NCBI GenBank assembly: GCA_035041965.1
Contig: JAPYMA010000586.1
Coordinates: 204,352 to 268,351, forward strand
DNA length: 64,000 nucleotides
Direction: 5' to 3'
From: Anisakis pegreffii
Taxonomy: Eukaryota > Nematoda > Chromadorea > Rhabditida > Anisakidae
Shown here: positions 22,600-36,100 of the stretch, piece after piece
How positions within the stretch are numbered: position 1 is the first letter of the stretch
How the letters are laid out: every line of letters starts with the position of its first letter
Notes under the pieces: model-generated
Seen by the model: the letters and a program-made list of their open reading frames with translations, nothing else
Databases searched by the model: none
Told to the model about the DNA's origin: nothing
Position numbers and translations under genes: made by a program

Positions 22600-24970
22600 T
22601 GTCACATGCTTTATGTTAATTGTTGAAGTCGACTAATAGCAGTAGCCGGATGGAGGAAGTTTGCAAGTGGTCGTTGTTCGGGAGTTCGGGAAAACATGCA
22701 CTTGTCAGAGACATTACTACTTTGATTGAACTTCAGCCTGAGCACACATGATATTCATTGTTCATCCATCTCTTCATCCATCTACAAATGCATCTACAAA
22801 AATCTGGTCAGTCGATATCGACGAAGAAGTGGACTAGATGGCGCTCATCTCTTCTCAATGCGTATTGTGTTCGTTCTTTTTTCATTTATTCATCCATTTA
22901 TTTGTTTATTCGTTCATTCGTTGCAAATCGATTCTTGTGTTTGTCCTCGAGAGTGATGATGCTAACAGCCAACATACTAGATAGAAGGTGGCAGCTTATA
23001 TCAGCATGGCTTAGGATTGAATATTTGGTAGTCATATGCATGAGCATATGCAACAGCACCAGCAGCCTTTCCAAAGCATGAGCAACCGAAAGCGAGAACA
23101 ACAACGAGTGCGGAAATGTGGTATGGTAATGCTGCTGTCTGCTTTTGACTTCATCGTTTCGTCGGCGATTCATCGTGTCTGGTACAAGTGAACTTCTCTT
23201 AGCAGAAATTGAATCGTTGTGCTTTTATCCGTCATCATCTGGTACTGGCACTCATTTTATTGTACGTTGTACGGTGTGACGTTGATTTGGTGGTACAGTT
23301 TGAGACAACCTGAACGTGTTGTTTGAATGCAGAACACCTCGTTTAGCGATTACATTCGATGTGATCTGCAGTGCGAACTTACTGAATCTATTGAATTTGC
23401 AGGACTAGTAGCGAGAGAGAGAGTTGCGATAGACCGTTCGGTATCTTTGCCATAACTTGATCGGAATCTGGCAGCTGACCGCAACTCTTCGAAATCATCA
23501 TATTGCTACGTCAATGGTGATACGAGATACTCTACTGTCTCGTTAGTCTATGCCGCCTGGACAATGATGCAAAACTGCCATAAAAACACCCAGACGTGTG
23601 TGTCAACTTCGATCGGTTTAAATAACTGAATGCACATCTTTGAATTCGTCTACCACTCATGAAAAGTTCTCGTTTCGATTCTGAACTGGGTTGCGTTCGT
23701 GCCGCACTCGTTGAAAACAAACATCTCACAATGTCGATGTCATCAAAAATATGACACTCAAGTATATATGATTGCGTAAGTAGTTAGATAATCGAGTTCG
23801 TATAATCTGCTGATTAACAAATACAGTTGCGGTTTGTTTGTTGACTAAACTACTAGAAGAAGGTATTATTACGAATGGGATAAGGAGTATAAGAATGACT
23901 GAAGGTGAGTTGTTCAATCAGTTATTATATTGTTCTGATGCAGAAGTCCTCGTTAATTCAGTAACATTCATTGCTCGTTTTGGTTTTTTTTTCCTGAATA
24001 TCTCCCGATAAGTCCCCTTCTTTGAAATAATATAACTTCTCATCCTACGTTAGTTGCACTGATTTTATAATTATTAAGTTTTTAAAGGAGTTCACCAAAT
24101 AGGAAATTTTATTAAAATTTTCAGCATTAAAAAGTTTTCTCGTATTCTGCTTTTTGTACTCATTTACTAGGTCTTATGATTAGTTTGATAAAACAGCCAT
24201 CCTCTACCCGCTAGCCATAGTGCTCGATGATGATGTGATGAAATAAATGAATGAGCATTATGTCATAGCAAGCATTCAGTATTCCATTCGTCTCGTATTC
24301 TTGTGCAATCTGAATGCGATTCCTCACTCTCGCTGAGCTTGAACGACTTGAACGATTTGAATAAATGCTCTCAACTTAAGTAATTGAGCAATCATCCCCA
24401 CTAAATCAACACACTAGCCAACCAGTTATTTCTTGTTTCTTATTGTCATCATCAGTCGTTTTTTGTCGAGTATCTGTGCCACTTCACCACTTCTGATCAT
24501 TCTCGTATGAGCATCACTCAGCCCCCGATATGCGTCAATATAGCAAGAGGACACAAGACCAAAATGCTCAAGCAATCAAACTGTAAGAGATTGCAACGAG
24601 CGAGTGTATAAACATTCATCTATGCTTCCATCCATCCTTCTTCAAATAAATGAATTCCGAAATACCAGAACAACAGACAGCAATGAGAACAAGAAGTATT
24701 CTGTCTCGTCTCGGTCTGAAGTATTCATTTCCACTTTCTTCATTCGCATCTGCAATACCAATGCTAACAGCAATATTTCATATCTTGAATTTTGCTACTT
24801 GTTGTGTAAATCGTTGATGTACATTGTTCATTGCAATGTACATTTTGGAACGTTTAATTATGTGGTTGATCGTTCAATTATATTATCTTGTTGATTGTAT
24901 TTTCGAAGTTCTTTTGGCATATTTTATTCCTGCTTCAAGCAAGCAGACCACTTCTACTCGAATAGGGATA
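22600..24970. other. Probable intergenic or intronic DNA
   Basis: Contains overlapping short frames on both strands (22726-23173, 23532-23917) with low-complexity composition and no matching splice sites. CATC/CATT-type simple motifs are frequent. Nothing was annotated as a gene. Confidence 0.5.
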
Positions 24971-25272
24971 CACTGGTTTTTGCTGATTCTGCATCCGATG
25001 GACTTTTGAAATGAATTGACTCAAGTGAGTTGTATAACGTATTGCTTATGAGTTCTATCATTTGATGGTCTGTATTACAGCAAAGGGGTCACTCTACTAC
25101 TTTCTTAAAGACATCATAATTTTCAGTCGGAATTTGCTTTCCAGATTAACCTTGTTTACCATTGATAAACTCTAATTGAGTGATGCTCTCTATCATTAGT
25201 CGATTCCATTTCATCTGTTTATATCAACCACTATCACTACAATCGCTATTGCTAATCTTATTGACATCCGTT
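24971..25272 (+). repeat. Duplicated ~300 bp block, copy 1
   Basis: This copy matches 26205-26513 in the same orientation, about 1.24 kb away. The best part (25119-25226) matches 26359-26466 with three mismatches in 108 bp. Flanks are more diverged, with small indels. No terminal inverted repeats or target-site duplication were found. The block carries no convincing open frame. A local segmental duplication or two copies of an unknown dispersed repeat would both fit. Confidence 0.9.
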
Positions 25273-26204
25273 TTTCAACCTCATTGTAGAAATTAGTTTC
25301 CCTGTCAAAAACCGACCTGCAGCATCTCATCATAAGCTATAATAAGCCATATGAGGCTACGTATTCCAAGATTCTGCCTTAAAAGTTTCCGTTATTTTGC
25401 TGTCATTGTTATTATCGTTCTTCTTGTCACTATCATTATTATTACCCATATGTACGCTAATATTATCGGCAATATTTTGATTGTTGCTGTAATTTTCATT
25501 CGCATTCACCGATACAAGCCTTAAAAAACTCGAATTCACATGATTCGTTTACTCTCGACCAATTCAGTTGTACATGCAACGGGTCCAACTGCCTTTTTCA
25601 GGGCTAATCTCAACTCAGCACTGAATGCTTGCATGTAACGGTATTAGTGAGTGTCAACTTCGATCACCCGTTATCAAGCTCCAACTAATGAACACAGAGA
25701 CTTGTGAATGAATTGCGTCAAATGATATCATCAACGACGAGATGATGAGAATGCAATTAACTGCAATATACGGCCATCATCATCGTCGCATAATAGAATA
25801 GCATTAACATGCTCTTTTGGCCGTCAAAGCCGATGACCGCCCGTTATTTCGTTATGTTAAGGGAACAATCGGAACATTGCAGCAGTTGCGTTGTGCTGAC
25901 GAAACTCAACTTTTGTTTAGCCTTGTTAAAGTCAAGATTTGCTTGAAATGCTCAGTGATAATATCATGCACAATTATCATTCAATGTTATCATTGCTGTT
26001 TTGATTGTGTGATCTATTCCGTCATTCCTAAGATCCCCCATCGTGTCTCAAGATCAAGCTTGAGCATGTAAACTGCAACTGTAATCGTAGTACCGTCTGA
26101 CCAATTTATGCGATCACTTCTGTAAGGCCTATCAGTGTACGCATTAAGAAGACGGGTATTGTGTAATGAAATGCACTTCTCACTTATGTATGCAGTAATC
26201 CATG

Positions 26205-26513
26205 CACTGATCCTTGCTGATACTGCATCCGATAGAATTTTAAAATGAATTGATCCACGTCATTTTCATTGAGTTGTTTAATGTACTGATCATGAGTATT
26301 ATCATTTGATGGTTTGTATTACGGGATCACTCTATTTCTTTCTTAAAGACTTATCACAATTTTCAGTCGGAATTTGCTTTCCAGATTAACCTTGTTTACC
26401 ATTGATAAACTATAATTGAGTGGTGCTCTCTATCATTATTCGATTCCATTTCATCTGTTTATATCAGGCTGCGATCACTACAATCGCTGTTGTTATTCTT
26501 ATTGACATTCGTC
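26205..26513 (+). repeat. Duplicated ~300 bp block, copy 2
   Basis: This is the partner of 24971-25272. Homology starts near CACTGATCCTTGCTGAT and fades after CTTATTGACATTCG. The near-identical core suggests a younger or constrained middle compared with the flanks. Confidence 0.9.
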
Positions 26514-27297
26514 ATTATTATTATCAGTCTATGAGCCACTGTATTCTTACTAAAGACTAACGATAAGTGTCACTTCTTTTATGATCAGCCTTATTTTGCA
26601 CGTTGATCGCATCGTATAGCTAAGCAGTGATACTCAGCTCATGATCAGCTAATGCAGAGTCGTTGTGGTGCTGATCTTGTTGTCGTGTTCTGATGCAAAC
26701 AGCACGAAGCCTCAATCTTATTATCATGTTGTGCTTGCAGTCTTATTTAGAATGTAGATCTCGATTACTTCTGAGCATATTGTTATGAATGGTTGTTATT
26801 TTTGACTTGACTCGAGTGATGTCAGAAATCATATTATTGTTCTGACAATAATTTAGATATACAACTGGATTATGCCATCCCGTGAATTATTCCATCGCTT
26901 TCATATTAATAATTGATTGCGTGTCTATCAACATACCTCAGTAAGTCAACCAGATGAAAATGATTCTCATCTAGAATCAGTAAATAATTAAGTGAAAAGC
27001 AAGATGAATGTACACGGCTAGTGACTTTTTGCCATATGCTCCTTCGATTGCAGTGAATCCGTTTCATTTCCTTGTTACTTATCAAAATGTCAAAAATAAT
27101 CATTTATTTACAATGTGTTTTAGTGCATATTACGTAGCATAGCATATGTTGTTATTTCTTGATACTGATGTCAGATATTAATGAGAACGGCGTTATTGTT
27201 TGCGACGATTGCGCTTATAAATACATGATGTCAAATGGAAATGTTCGTTTTATTGATGAATTAGCTAGTGAGATTGCCTAAAGAATGGTTTGTTCAG

Positions 27298-29724
27298 GAA
27301 AGTGATAATGAATAACAGTTTCGTAGCCAGCAGCAGATCATCAGCTTTCTCATCCACTTCTTCTTCGGATGTCTCGTCGATCACAACCGACTCACAGCCG
27401 CCTTCAGCACTCATGGGCATACCATTTCTTTACGGTGGCTTTCTAACATCATCAATGCAAACAGGTTGATTCTCCTCCTGTGTCTTACCTCGTTGTTACA
27501 TTTGATCAAGCGGGCTCTGCGATTGTTGGACAGCAACGGTTGCAGCTCTCGCTCTCCTCCTTTCTCGAAAGGAGTGGACTCAACGAATATTGTCCGTTTT
27601 TGAGCACGGATTCTGCTTGTTTGAGAAGGATTCCTGGTCAGTGCTGGAACATTTCTATTGTTTGAATAATCGCAAATATCCGGTTGGAAATCGAGGCGAT
27701 TGAAATTCTGAACCGACAAATGTGATTCGTTGCAGTTACATCGATATTCGCCTTCTTCCTAGAACAACTGCATCGCAGCTCACGAAAGTCCTCTTCATTT
27801 CATTTCAATCATCACCATTCATCAGCTTCAGGTCTGTGTCCTCGAACGCCAAGCAATTCACTGCCTCCATCAACAGTAGAACGCCCACAGCAACGATCCT
27901 CGTTCGATGAATCCTTAGCAGAGAATGGAGGACCCTCCATATCCAACGACCTCGTATCGTCATCTCCACCACCCGCACTACAAAATTTAACGTCATGCTG
28001 CTTGCAAGACGAAATTTGGATGCCCAACAAATATGCTCCGAAAGGTGAAAATCTATTGTCAAGATGTTGTTTGTTTTGCTAATCTCAGTTCAGTTGATTG
28101 ATCCGTTTAGTAAATTCAGTAAATGAAAATTTTTCTCCTGAATAAATTTCTCCTGAATCAGACTTACGACGTATGGATTCTCCAATTGATTGATTGAATA
28201 TTAGATAGCCTGATCTGCGGAAAAAAATCGAATTCATCTGACTGCTCCGAAATCATTTGAAAATCTCTCAATTGAGTTTAATAAATCTTGAAAATATTTC
28301 AGTCGTAGATTGAAATTATAAAATCGTTACATTGCAAAAAGTGTAATTCGACTACTTTGGTTGATTATATTCGCGAGGGTATCTGTACTTTTGTGTGAGC
28401 GTTTGTATGCAACGAGCGATAAATTAAACAATTCATTCATCTGGTTATAAGCACAATTTGACATTTGAAAAACAATTTTGAATGAATGTAAAGATTACAT
28501 CGGTTTGAAAAACTCGTGCGAAGCATCACTTTGACAATAAAACGATCAAATTTTTGGAATATTGTTTCGAATATAAATTCCTTTCGTTTCAATTCACTTC
28601 GATTCTTTTTTGTGATCCGTCATGAACACATTACACTTATATGTTGAACTGTATCATTATCATTTCTCCAAGTGATTCGTTTCGTTCATTGATTGCATTG
28701 AAAATGGGGAATGAGTCGGTCGTTTTGTCGCATTCGATGCATTGAATCATTGTTTGTTGCTCACTATCAAACTGGTCGTACCGCAATCGTTGCAAAGGAA
28801 TTTTTCAAAAATGTTTGGCAAAATGTGCAAAACTTCATAATGTAACGAATCGTGTGAATTTGATGAATTGCTGTTGTGTTGCGTAGACTATTCACGCAGT
28901 TTTGCGGTATCCTTGCAACCTCGAAAAACCCAATAGGTGATATGAAGTGCTGCTTTGCGTCACGTTTTGAGCACAGACTAGTCTATCTATCAAAAAAAGG
29001 TAAAAAAGGTCTGAACTTGATCATGTAGCTATAATATTCTTCCAGTCTGCTCCTTCAAGACGTTCAGTTTTGTTGTATTATCGTGTTGCATTCGACTGCT
29101 TAAGCTTACCATAATGGCACGTCCGGAACTGATCTTTTTCGTCATGAAATAGTGCCGCACCATTCCAACTGAGCAATCGAAAGTTCACAGATGCGAATCA
29201 CTATGAAAAATTCACGAATAAGTGACCTTCAAGCTTGCCTTACCGTAATCGAATGATACAGTAATCCATGCAGAGCATGTACGGTTAGCTCCAGAATTAT
29301 TTGATGACTTCGGTAGTTGTTGTTGTTTTTTGTTGCGAGAGTGTGGTGATGCTGCACTTGGTGCACGTATCAGACATCATGCCCGTTGTGTGCCCGCAAA
29401 CGTCGTCGCATACAAACAATAGATTCGTCATATACATTTGTCCATCACCAGCAGCACATGAATACTAAATAACTTTTATTTGTAACCATTCAGTCTTTTT
29501 CAGATTCTATTCCAATTGTTTTGTGTAACGGCAATTGCAATATGCAGTTTGTGGCAAGAGTTGTTGATTCGCTGCACTCATACTCTGCAAAGGGAATAGT
29601 TTTGAGATTCGAACTGAAAATTAGCTTATTAAATTCGTTGCTTCGCGCTCGTATTACTACAGTAGGAGTTGTTGGATCACTTGATTCGTCTCGTTTCATT
29701 TCATTCACTTTATCAGATTTATGA
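27298..29724 (+). CDS. Candidate split gene, Ser/Pro-rich N-terminus
   Basis: Exon 1 (27298-27464) follows TTTGTTCAG, with ATG 10 nt later, as expected for a trans-spliced nematode transcript. It encodes a Ser/Thr-rich tail then MGIPFLYGGFLTSSMQT and ends in phase 1. Exon 2 (27736-28044), after TTGCAG, is open for 103 codons. It is about 48% GC, disordered and rich in Ser, Pro and His, ending ALQNLTSCCLQDEIWMPNKY then APK at G/GTGAAA, again phase 1. Exon 3 starts at 29504 after a perfect CTTTTTCAG and continues in phase (IVLCNGNCNMQFVARVVDSL) to a GTAGGA donor at 29662 or the stop at 29724. All three junction phases agree. Function unknown; a regulatory protein is a guess. Confidence 0.42.
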
Positions 29725-29756
29725 GATAGGAACACCAGTTTGCTGCTGAAAAATTG
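29490..29756 (-). CDS. Open frame antisense to the 29.5 kb exon
   Basis: The minus strand is open for about 85 codons behind a good acceptor (CAATTTTTCAG) and reads as a polar protein (KSDKVNEMKRDESSDPTTPT). It competes with exon 3 of the plus-strand model, and only one is likely real. Confidence 0.2.
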   Translation of the reverse strand, partial: QFFSSKLVFLSHKSDKVNEMKRDESSDPTTPTVVIRARSNEFNKLIFSSNLKTIPFAEYECSESTTLATNCILQLPLHKTIGIESEKD

Positions 29757-32700
29757 ACTCGTCCAGGAATTTTTACTGTTTCTAGTACGTTTGATATTAA
29801 TGAGACCTATCGGTTCTTACCTTTTCCCTTCAGTAAGCAATTCTCTCACAGATCGTTATTCAGTATACATTTTATCACGACTTTCTCACATTCATCAAAG
29901 ATTACTGATTGAGGAGTAGTAATTCAACCCAAAAATTCCATAGTTATAAAATCATGTTCGAATATAACAATAGAACAGAGCTAGCGGCGATTCACTCAAG
30001 ATTAGCTTTCATGTAACTAGTGAGAATTTCGATCTCTCAGTTCCTCGTTGGGAATGAACGTGATCATCGGCGAAGATATCGATGAGACCGCGATAATTCT
30101 CTGCGATCGTTCACACTTCTTCTTGACCGCGGTGCTTATGCAATAGTTCAATGTGTAACACAAGTGAATGCGGTCAATTCAGGATCTGGCAGAGAGTGAT
30201 GCATGTTCTTGTATAGTCGTTTGAGAACAATCGTTTCATCATTTGATCAATTATACAATGGTTGTTATTGAATCCGTTAATGGAGCACATTCAATATTTG
30301 AGGCAACTGCATTTCACCGTGTACCTCGAATGGAATGGCTGAGTTCACCGCAGCGGTCAACAACACCGAGAAAGCAACAAAGCTCGATAGATCGTCCACA
30401 AACTTGACTGCTAACAAGAACACTTCCAGTGAGTCTAATTTTCATTGTTCTGCAGTAATGACGTATACGATATGAAGGCGCACAATTGATATGCAGGTCG
30501 ATGATCTCTCGTAAACTGAATTTATAAGTGCAAAAACTGAATGAATCTTACACGCAGTTTTAACGAACACTTCGGCTGGAAACTTAGAGTCATTTTTTCG
30601 TTTCATTTATTATTTTTAGATCATTTTTGTTGTTGTTGCTTTTTGTTTTCCTCTATTCGTTTGTGTTCATTGCTGATCAGAGGAAATTTATATGACATTA
30701 TTCATTATTACTGTTATTGGTGCGTGTACTGTTTGCTGAAACGACTTTTGAAGTCTACATTGGTCACTCACTTCCTGTGCATGCGTACTCGTCTAGTTTG
30801 TGTTGTCCTGAACAAAGAGCAGTAATCGCTAGCGAAGCAGTGATTCATCCTTCTGTTAGTGATTTGGCTCACTTCTTATCGCTCAACAACATCTGCACTT
30901 TCAGAAGTCCTATCTTATAATTCTCACACAACAACGGCCTAGCAAGAAGGAATTTGTTTTTTGTTTTGTGTTCAAAAGCTGAAAATAGAACAGCAATTTT
31001 ATAAATAATAACAGTAATAATAGAAAGACAATAGTGATGAAGGTACGATGGAATTTCTGTTGAATTGATTGTAGGTGTGTGTGCGTGTTGCTATTTTGAT
31101 TGAGTTTTAATGGAATCAATCATTTCTTAAAATGTTTTCATTGCTTGCTCACCATATATTTTCTGATTCGTATCGTACGTCTTCTCAGCAAACGACAACA
31201 AACTAACGTACGTCTGCAATCTCTTGCTTCCAATACAAGCCTAATGCGACTGTAATTGCGATCCCGATTAAAAACAAGGAATTCTTTTGCAAACGTAACC
31301 ATAATATTTTAGTATCGGCCTATCACGAATGCAATTTTGCTATTCGTACTCGCAATCGTCTATGACAACAAATCAAAACACCCTATCTAATGGGACCGTA
31401 GTTTTTTTGGATAATGTAAACAATACCACGGGACTGTCTGTTAGTCAGTATTTGATGTTCTGTGATTTGAACTGATGAAAGAGGGCATGGATTGGCGTTC
31501 TTTTGCAGAATTCTTAAACAATCAGATTTATCTGTGTGGGGATGAGGATCTTGGAAAGGTATGTTACATTCAGATGGATTTGAATATCGCATTCGCGGAA
31601 GATTTTCTTCTGAGTTAACAAGTAATGAGATTCATAATGGAAAAGAAAGGGGGGGGCTAGTGAAGAGGAGTAATATGGTTAATGACAATGATTTGTTTAT
31701 ATTATTTGGATGAAAAGAGAAGCGGTAGTTTGATGTGAATGTTTGTGGTGCAGTCTGGCGTTGATTTGTTTAACTTATTGTTTTTGTTGACATCCACTCA
31801 GTAAAGTTATGCAATGAGACAGCATAACAATCTCGAGACATACCTTCATCTCACTTCAGCTCATCTCTCATTCTTCACTCTTTAGTCAACCACTTAGCAG
31901 TCACATGCACAAACAAACGAACAACAAAATGCGTCTGATTCCGAGAGGTTAGCGCAACCTCAAATTGCTTTCCCTGCGAATATATTTATTCGCATGTGTT
32001 TATGAGACTATCTCACTTCTTAATCATTGATTTACGATCGTTACACCATATTAAGCTGGCAACAGTTGCTTTGCCTTCCATGGATTCAATAATCAGGACG
32101 ATCCAATTCTGAATGATATCACTTCCGCATTTGAATATAGTCACGTAAGGATATAATGCAACCGTGCATTACTTGATCCATTCTGTTCATTATTGGGTCT
32201 CGTAATGCTTATTAGCACATCTGCTTGCGTATATTAGGGCTCTGATGTGTGGCGTATGGGTTGGCGGATTGAAGGAAAGCGCTTCGAAGAACTAATTAAT
32301 GACGAATGATTATTTGATCATCGAATTGAATTTGTGCTCGCTCTGAATTCACTGGAGAGTGAAAATTTTGCGCAAATTTAGTCCATCTAATAGTGAGACT
32401 CTTAAATGCTGGTTGATGACATTTCTTGGAATTGAGATGCTTCAGTGTTCCAGCTTTCAAGCGCTGTTATCAGTTTTTGAAAGCTAAACTCACATATGAT
32501 TCAGTATAAGCTAGGTTCGATACCGATCATATCAGCAATTGTAAATATTTTTTGACGAATTGTCCTTAATTGCTACCTTCTTTTATGAGATGAAAGAAGA
32601 ATGAACTGAATACTGAATGTGGTCATCGGTAGCGATATGGTCACGATGTTATTGTCGGTATGATGTGGATTGTACAAGAGTTGTGTGTTTTCATTGGTAT

Positions 32701-32966
32701 GCGACATGCGATTTGTTGTTGAAAGAACAAACCACTGAAATGACGGCCGATAGCTAGGAATGGCGCCACGATGACAAGCTGAAATAAGCAGACATATGGA
32801 TGATTTCGTTGTATCATGTCGATTCGGGTGTTTGCTTCCATGATATTACTAATAATAACATAACTACCTACAAATGATAATAATATCGATAATAATAATA
32901 ATTTAATAATAATAATTTGATAATAACAGAGAGGCATAAACTCGTAATGAGTTTGATTTGCTGATT

Positions 32967-32988
32967 AAATAAAATAAAATAAAATAAA
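32967..32988. repeat. (AAAAT)n short tandem repeat
   Basis: Four to five AAAAT units lie just left of the TAA microsatellite. They contain several AATAAA hexamers by chance, so they should not be read as polyadenylation signals. Confidence 0.85.
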
Positions 32989-33030
32989 TTTGATAATTAT
33001 AGTAATCTAATAATAATAATAGTAATAGTA

Positions 33031-33034
<4 letters not shown>

Positions 33035-33104
<70 letters not shown>
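33035..33104. repeat. (TAA)n microsatellite, 70 nt
   Basis: This is a pure TAA/ATT tract inside a wider AT-only zone (about 32870-33110) that also holds AATAAA-like repeats at 32967-32988 and degenerate TAG/TAA units. On the minus strand it makes a spurious poly-isoleucine open frame. Confidence 0.97.
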
Positions 33105-33106
<2 letters not shown>

Positions 33107-36100
33107 AGATAAAAGTAGTAATAATGATGATCATAACAGCGATAAATCTGAATGCTGTCGCGATCAATTGCTTTTTGATATTAACTGCCAATGAACTGGT
33201 CAGGCGACCGTCATATGAAAACAAGTCGAAGTAAGTTTACATTCTGGGGAATTCTAACTTCATATATGATGTGTTCTCTGATTTTTAGCTTTGTGCAATT
33301 TACTATCAGCAGGGCATGGCCAATGGATTTGTTACCTATTTTTTAAGTGATCCCGTAATCTATGAGCATTTCTATACTTGTGGGCTTCTAGGTGCCATTT
33401 CTGTACTTCTCGTCAAAGTTTACCTACAGTTTGTGGAATGAAGTTGTTGTTGAGCTGCATTTTACGAGACGTTCCAAATTTCAACATCCAAATTTCGACA
33501 AACTAAACTTTACGGCAGAATGTTTGTGAAACATGTTGATAATCTCGAAGGCAATATAACTTGTTAGTGGATCTCGTAATAAAAATCTCGAGTGGATTAA
33601 TGCACTTGACATAATTCACCGATTTGTTCGATTAGCACAACGCGTCAATGTTCTACTACTGTCATGAGAGTGTGATGCACTGAGAGTTTATGTTCGATCT
33701 ACTTTTAAACTTTTAATTCCAAACTGAGATTGTCGATTGTCGTCCGTATTAAGTTGGAGATTACTACAAGAGGGAAGATTTCAGCTTGAGCATACCAACC
33801 AACAATAAGTTAACCCTCACTTGACACGGAATGAGTGGTTTTCGTCAGTTCAGTCATTTACACTTACCACTAACCGTCGGTCATCCAGAGCTGAGAAGTT
33901 CGCGAGCCTGATTTCAACCCGATCCAATTCCAGTCCATGAATTAATGAATACGGTTGTTTGGACTGCACTGAGTGGAGAAATTCTTCTCGGTGAATACTT
34001 TTCCAGTTGTAGTGTACTGCTTGTTATCAACAAATTATTTGAGATGTTGAAGTGGAAATTTATTTGGAACATTTAAAATTACGATACGAAATTACTTTCG
34101 CTACTAGTTGCTGCCATTAATTTCGGTAATGATGTACCTAATTGCTCGATGATGTTCTTAATTCATTCTTGCCACTCTCGAACAGTCGTTCGTTTGATTT
34201 TTCGTCATCAGTAACCGTACAGCCTCACAACTTCTTTTAATCGCTCTTGTAATGATGTGTTCCTGTTGGTGCGCTTAGAAGACTTCACCGAGTTTTTCCT
34301 GGCAAAAAAAGCACAGAGTTTACAGTTGCGAAATGCGATCAACATGAAGTAGACATATGTTGTTATTAAGCTAATCACTATTCTTAAACTCATCTCGACT
34401 CTTAATTGCGGTTGAATTGCTTCGTTGTTGTTCCTTTGCTCTTGTGACACTTTCATCTTCAACATCATCGTTTCGAAATCACTGTTAACATCAATGATGC
34501 ACTCTCGTTTCCTCTTCCTTCCATTCTAATTCTGTCGGTTCAGTTCTCCTCATTTCGATTGTTCTCAATATTATATCTTTCAGTTGCATTCATTTTTTGA
34601 TCATCTCTCCTCTTCAACCGCAACAAAAAACTCCTATGGTATACTTATTGACAAATTCAACTTGTAAGAACAGACCATACGAAATCACACTCATTTTACC
34701 TAAACAATGATGCACATTAAATTTGCATTTCAATACAATTTGTTTCTGTTTTAGTGTTCATTAGTTCAGCGTTTAAAAAATCTATCACCGTTCATATGGG
34801 TAAATGCCGGATGGTGTCGTTTTTTCTTGAGAAGGTGTTCAGTTTCAAACGATTAGGTTTTTTAAATCTTATTTGCATTTGAAAAAGAGTGAAACATTAT
34901 TTTTTTCTCAAGAAAAAAAAGAAACGTTCCAGCTCAAGTGTTTTATGCAGGATGTATCTCGCATACAACACAAACATCAGTCGCGTTGTGCACATCAAAC
35001 GTAACACGTAGTTTCGCCTAAAAACAACATTTTTCATCATTTTTATACGTTCCCTAGGAACTGTTTTCATTTTTAGCATCTTCAAAACACAAGAACAAAT
35101 CAAACGCACGAAAAATTCCATTCGAAGCCAAATCGGACGGGAAATGAAAAATTATTATCTTTTTGTGGGGTATTGTTTCATGAATTTTCCGACTAATCAT
35201 TCTAAATTGGGCTGCTCAAACCCTAACACTGTCAAGCATTTGATGATGTCTGAAATCGTGTGCGGGATGTAGCTGGTATGCAGTCAGATTCCCGAGGATT
35301 GGGCTGTGCCTAGGTGAAGGGCCGTGTGCGAATTGGATTGTTATAGTCGTAAACGGCTAATCCCTCAGCTAAAAATCGTGCATACATTTTCATTATAATT
35401 TATTGAGAATGCAAATTGTTACGTAATCCACGCTTAAAATCGATTGTGTATTGTACAGTCGTCCCACTGCAGAGTCCGTCGTATTGTTGATTGACGTCAG
35501 TAATTCATTACAATATCCAATGATATTCGATGCGTCCGTGTAGTTTGCTTTCAGCGAAAATTCGATCAGTTTTGGTGACTAGAAAGAGCACAGTCCTCCA
35601 GCACGGCAATTTAGGTACACATGCTCATCATCTGTATTATTATATTTGATTACTTGTGCAGTGAATTGATATATTGCAATTCATACGATTCCAACTGCCA
35701 GGATCGTGATTCGCTCTCTTGATGAGGGATTGAAAGGCTTTACTGCACGAAAACGTGTGGTTTCTGGGAAGATGTTGTTTGAGAGCAGATATTTTTTAGA
35801 CCATCGACACAACTCAAAAGCAGAGCAGCAAATGCAGGCAGCGGATGAGTTTATTTATATCGCCAATTCTCGACGTGTTCCTCGTTATTCTGCACACTCA
35901 AAGTGAAAATGAAAATTAGTTTTTGATTTTGCTAAGGTTGTCATATGAAAAAGTCAGAAAAAATGAATGTGATGTGGACTACCTATTCTTAGAACCAATA
36001 CCAATATATTTGGAAGCAATTCGCAAAAAAACGTTGAATGGTAATAGGTTGAAAAACGAAGTGATTGATCGGTGGAACAATGCATTGATACTTACCGCCA

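Noticed and set aside
29330..29430. Cys-containing frames on both strands near 29.4 kb
   Set aside because: Open on both strands for only ~30 codons, with no consensus acceptors.
32997..33224. Minus frame with poly-isoleucine
   Set aside because: Produced by translating the (TAA)n tract.
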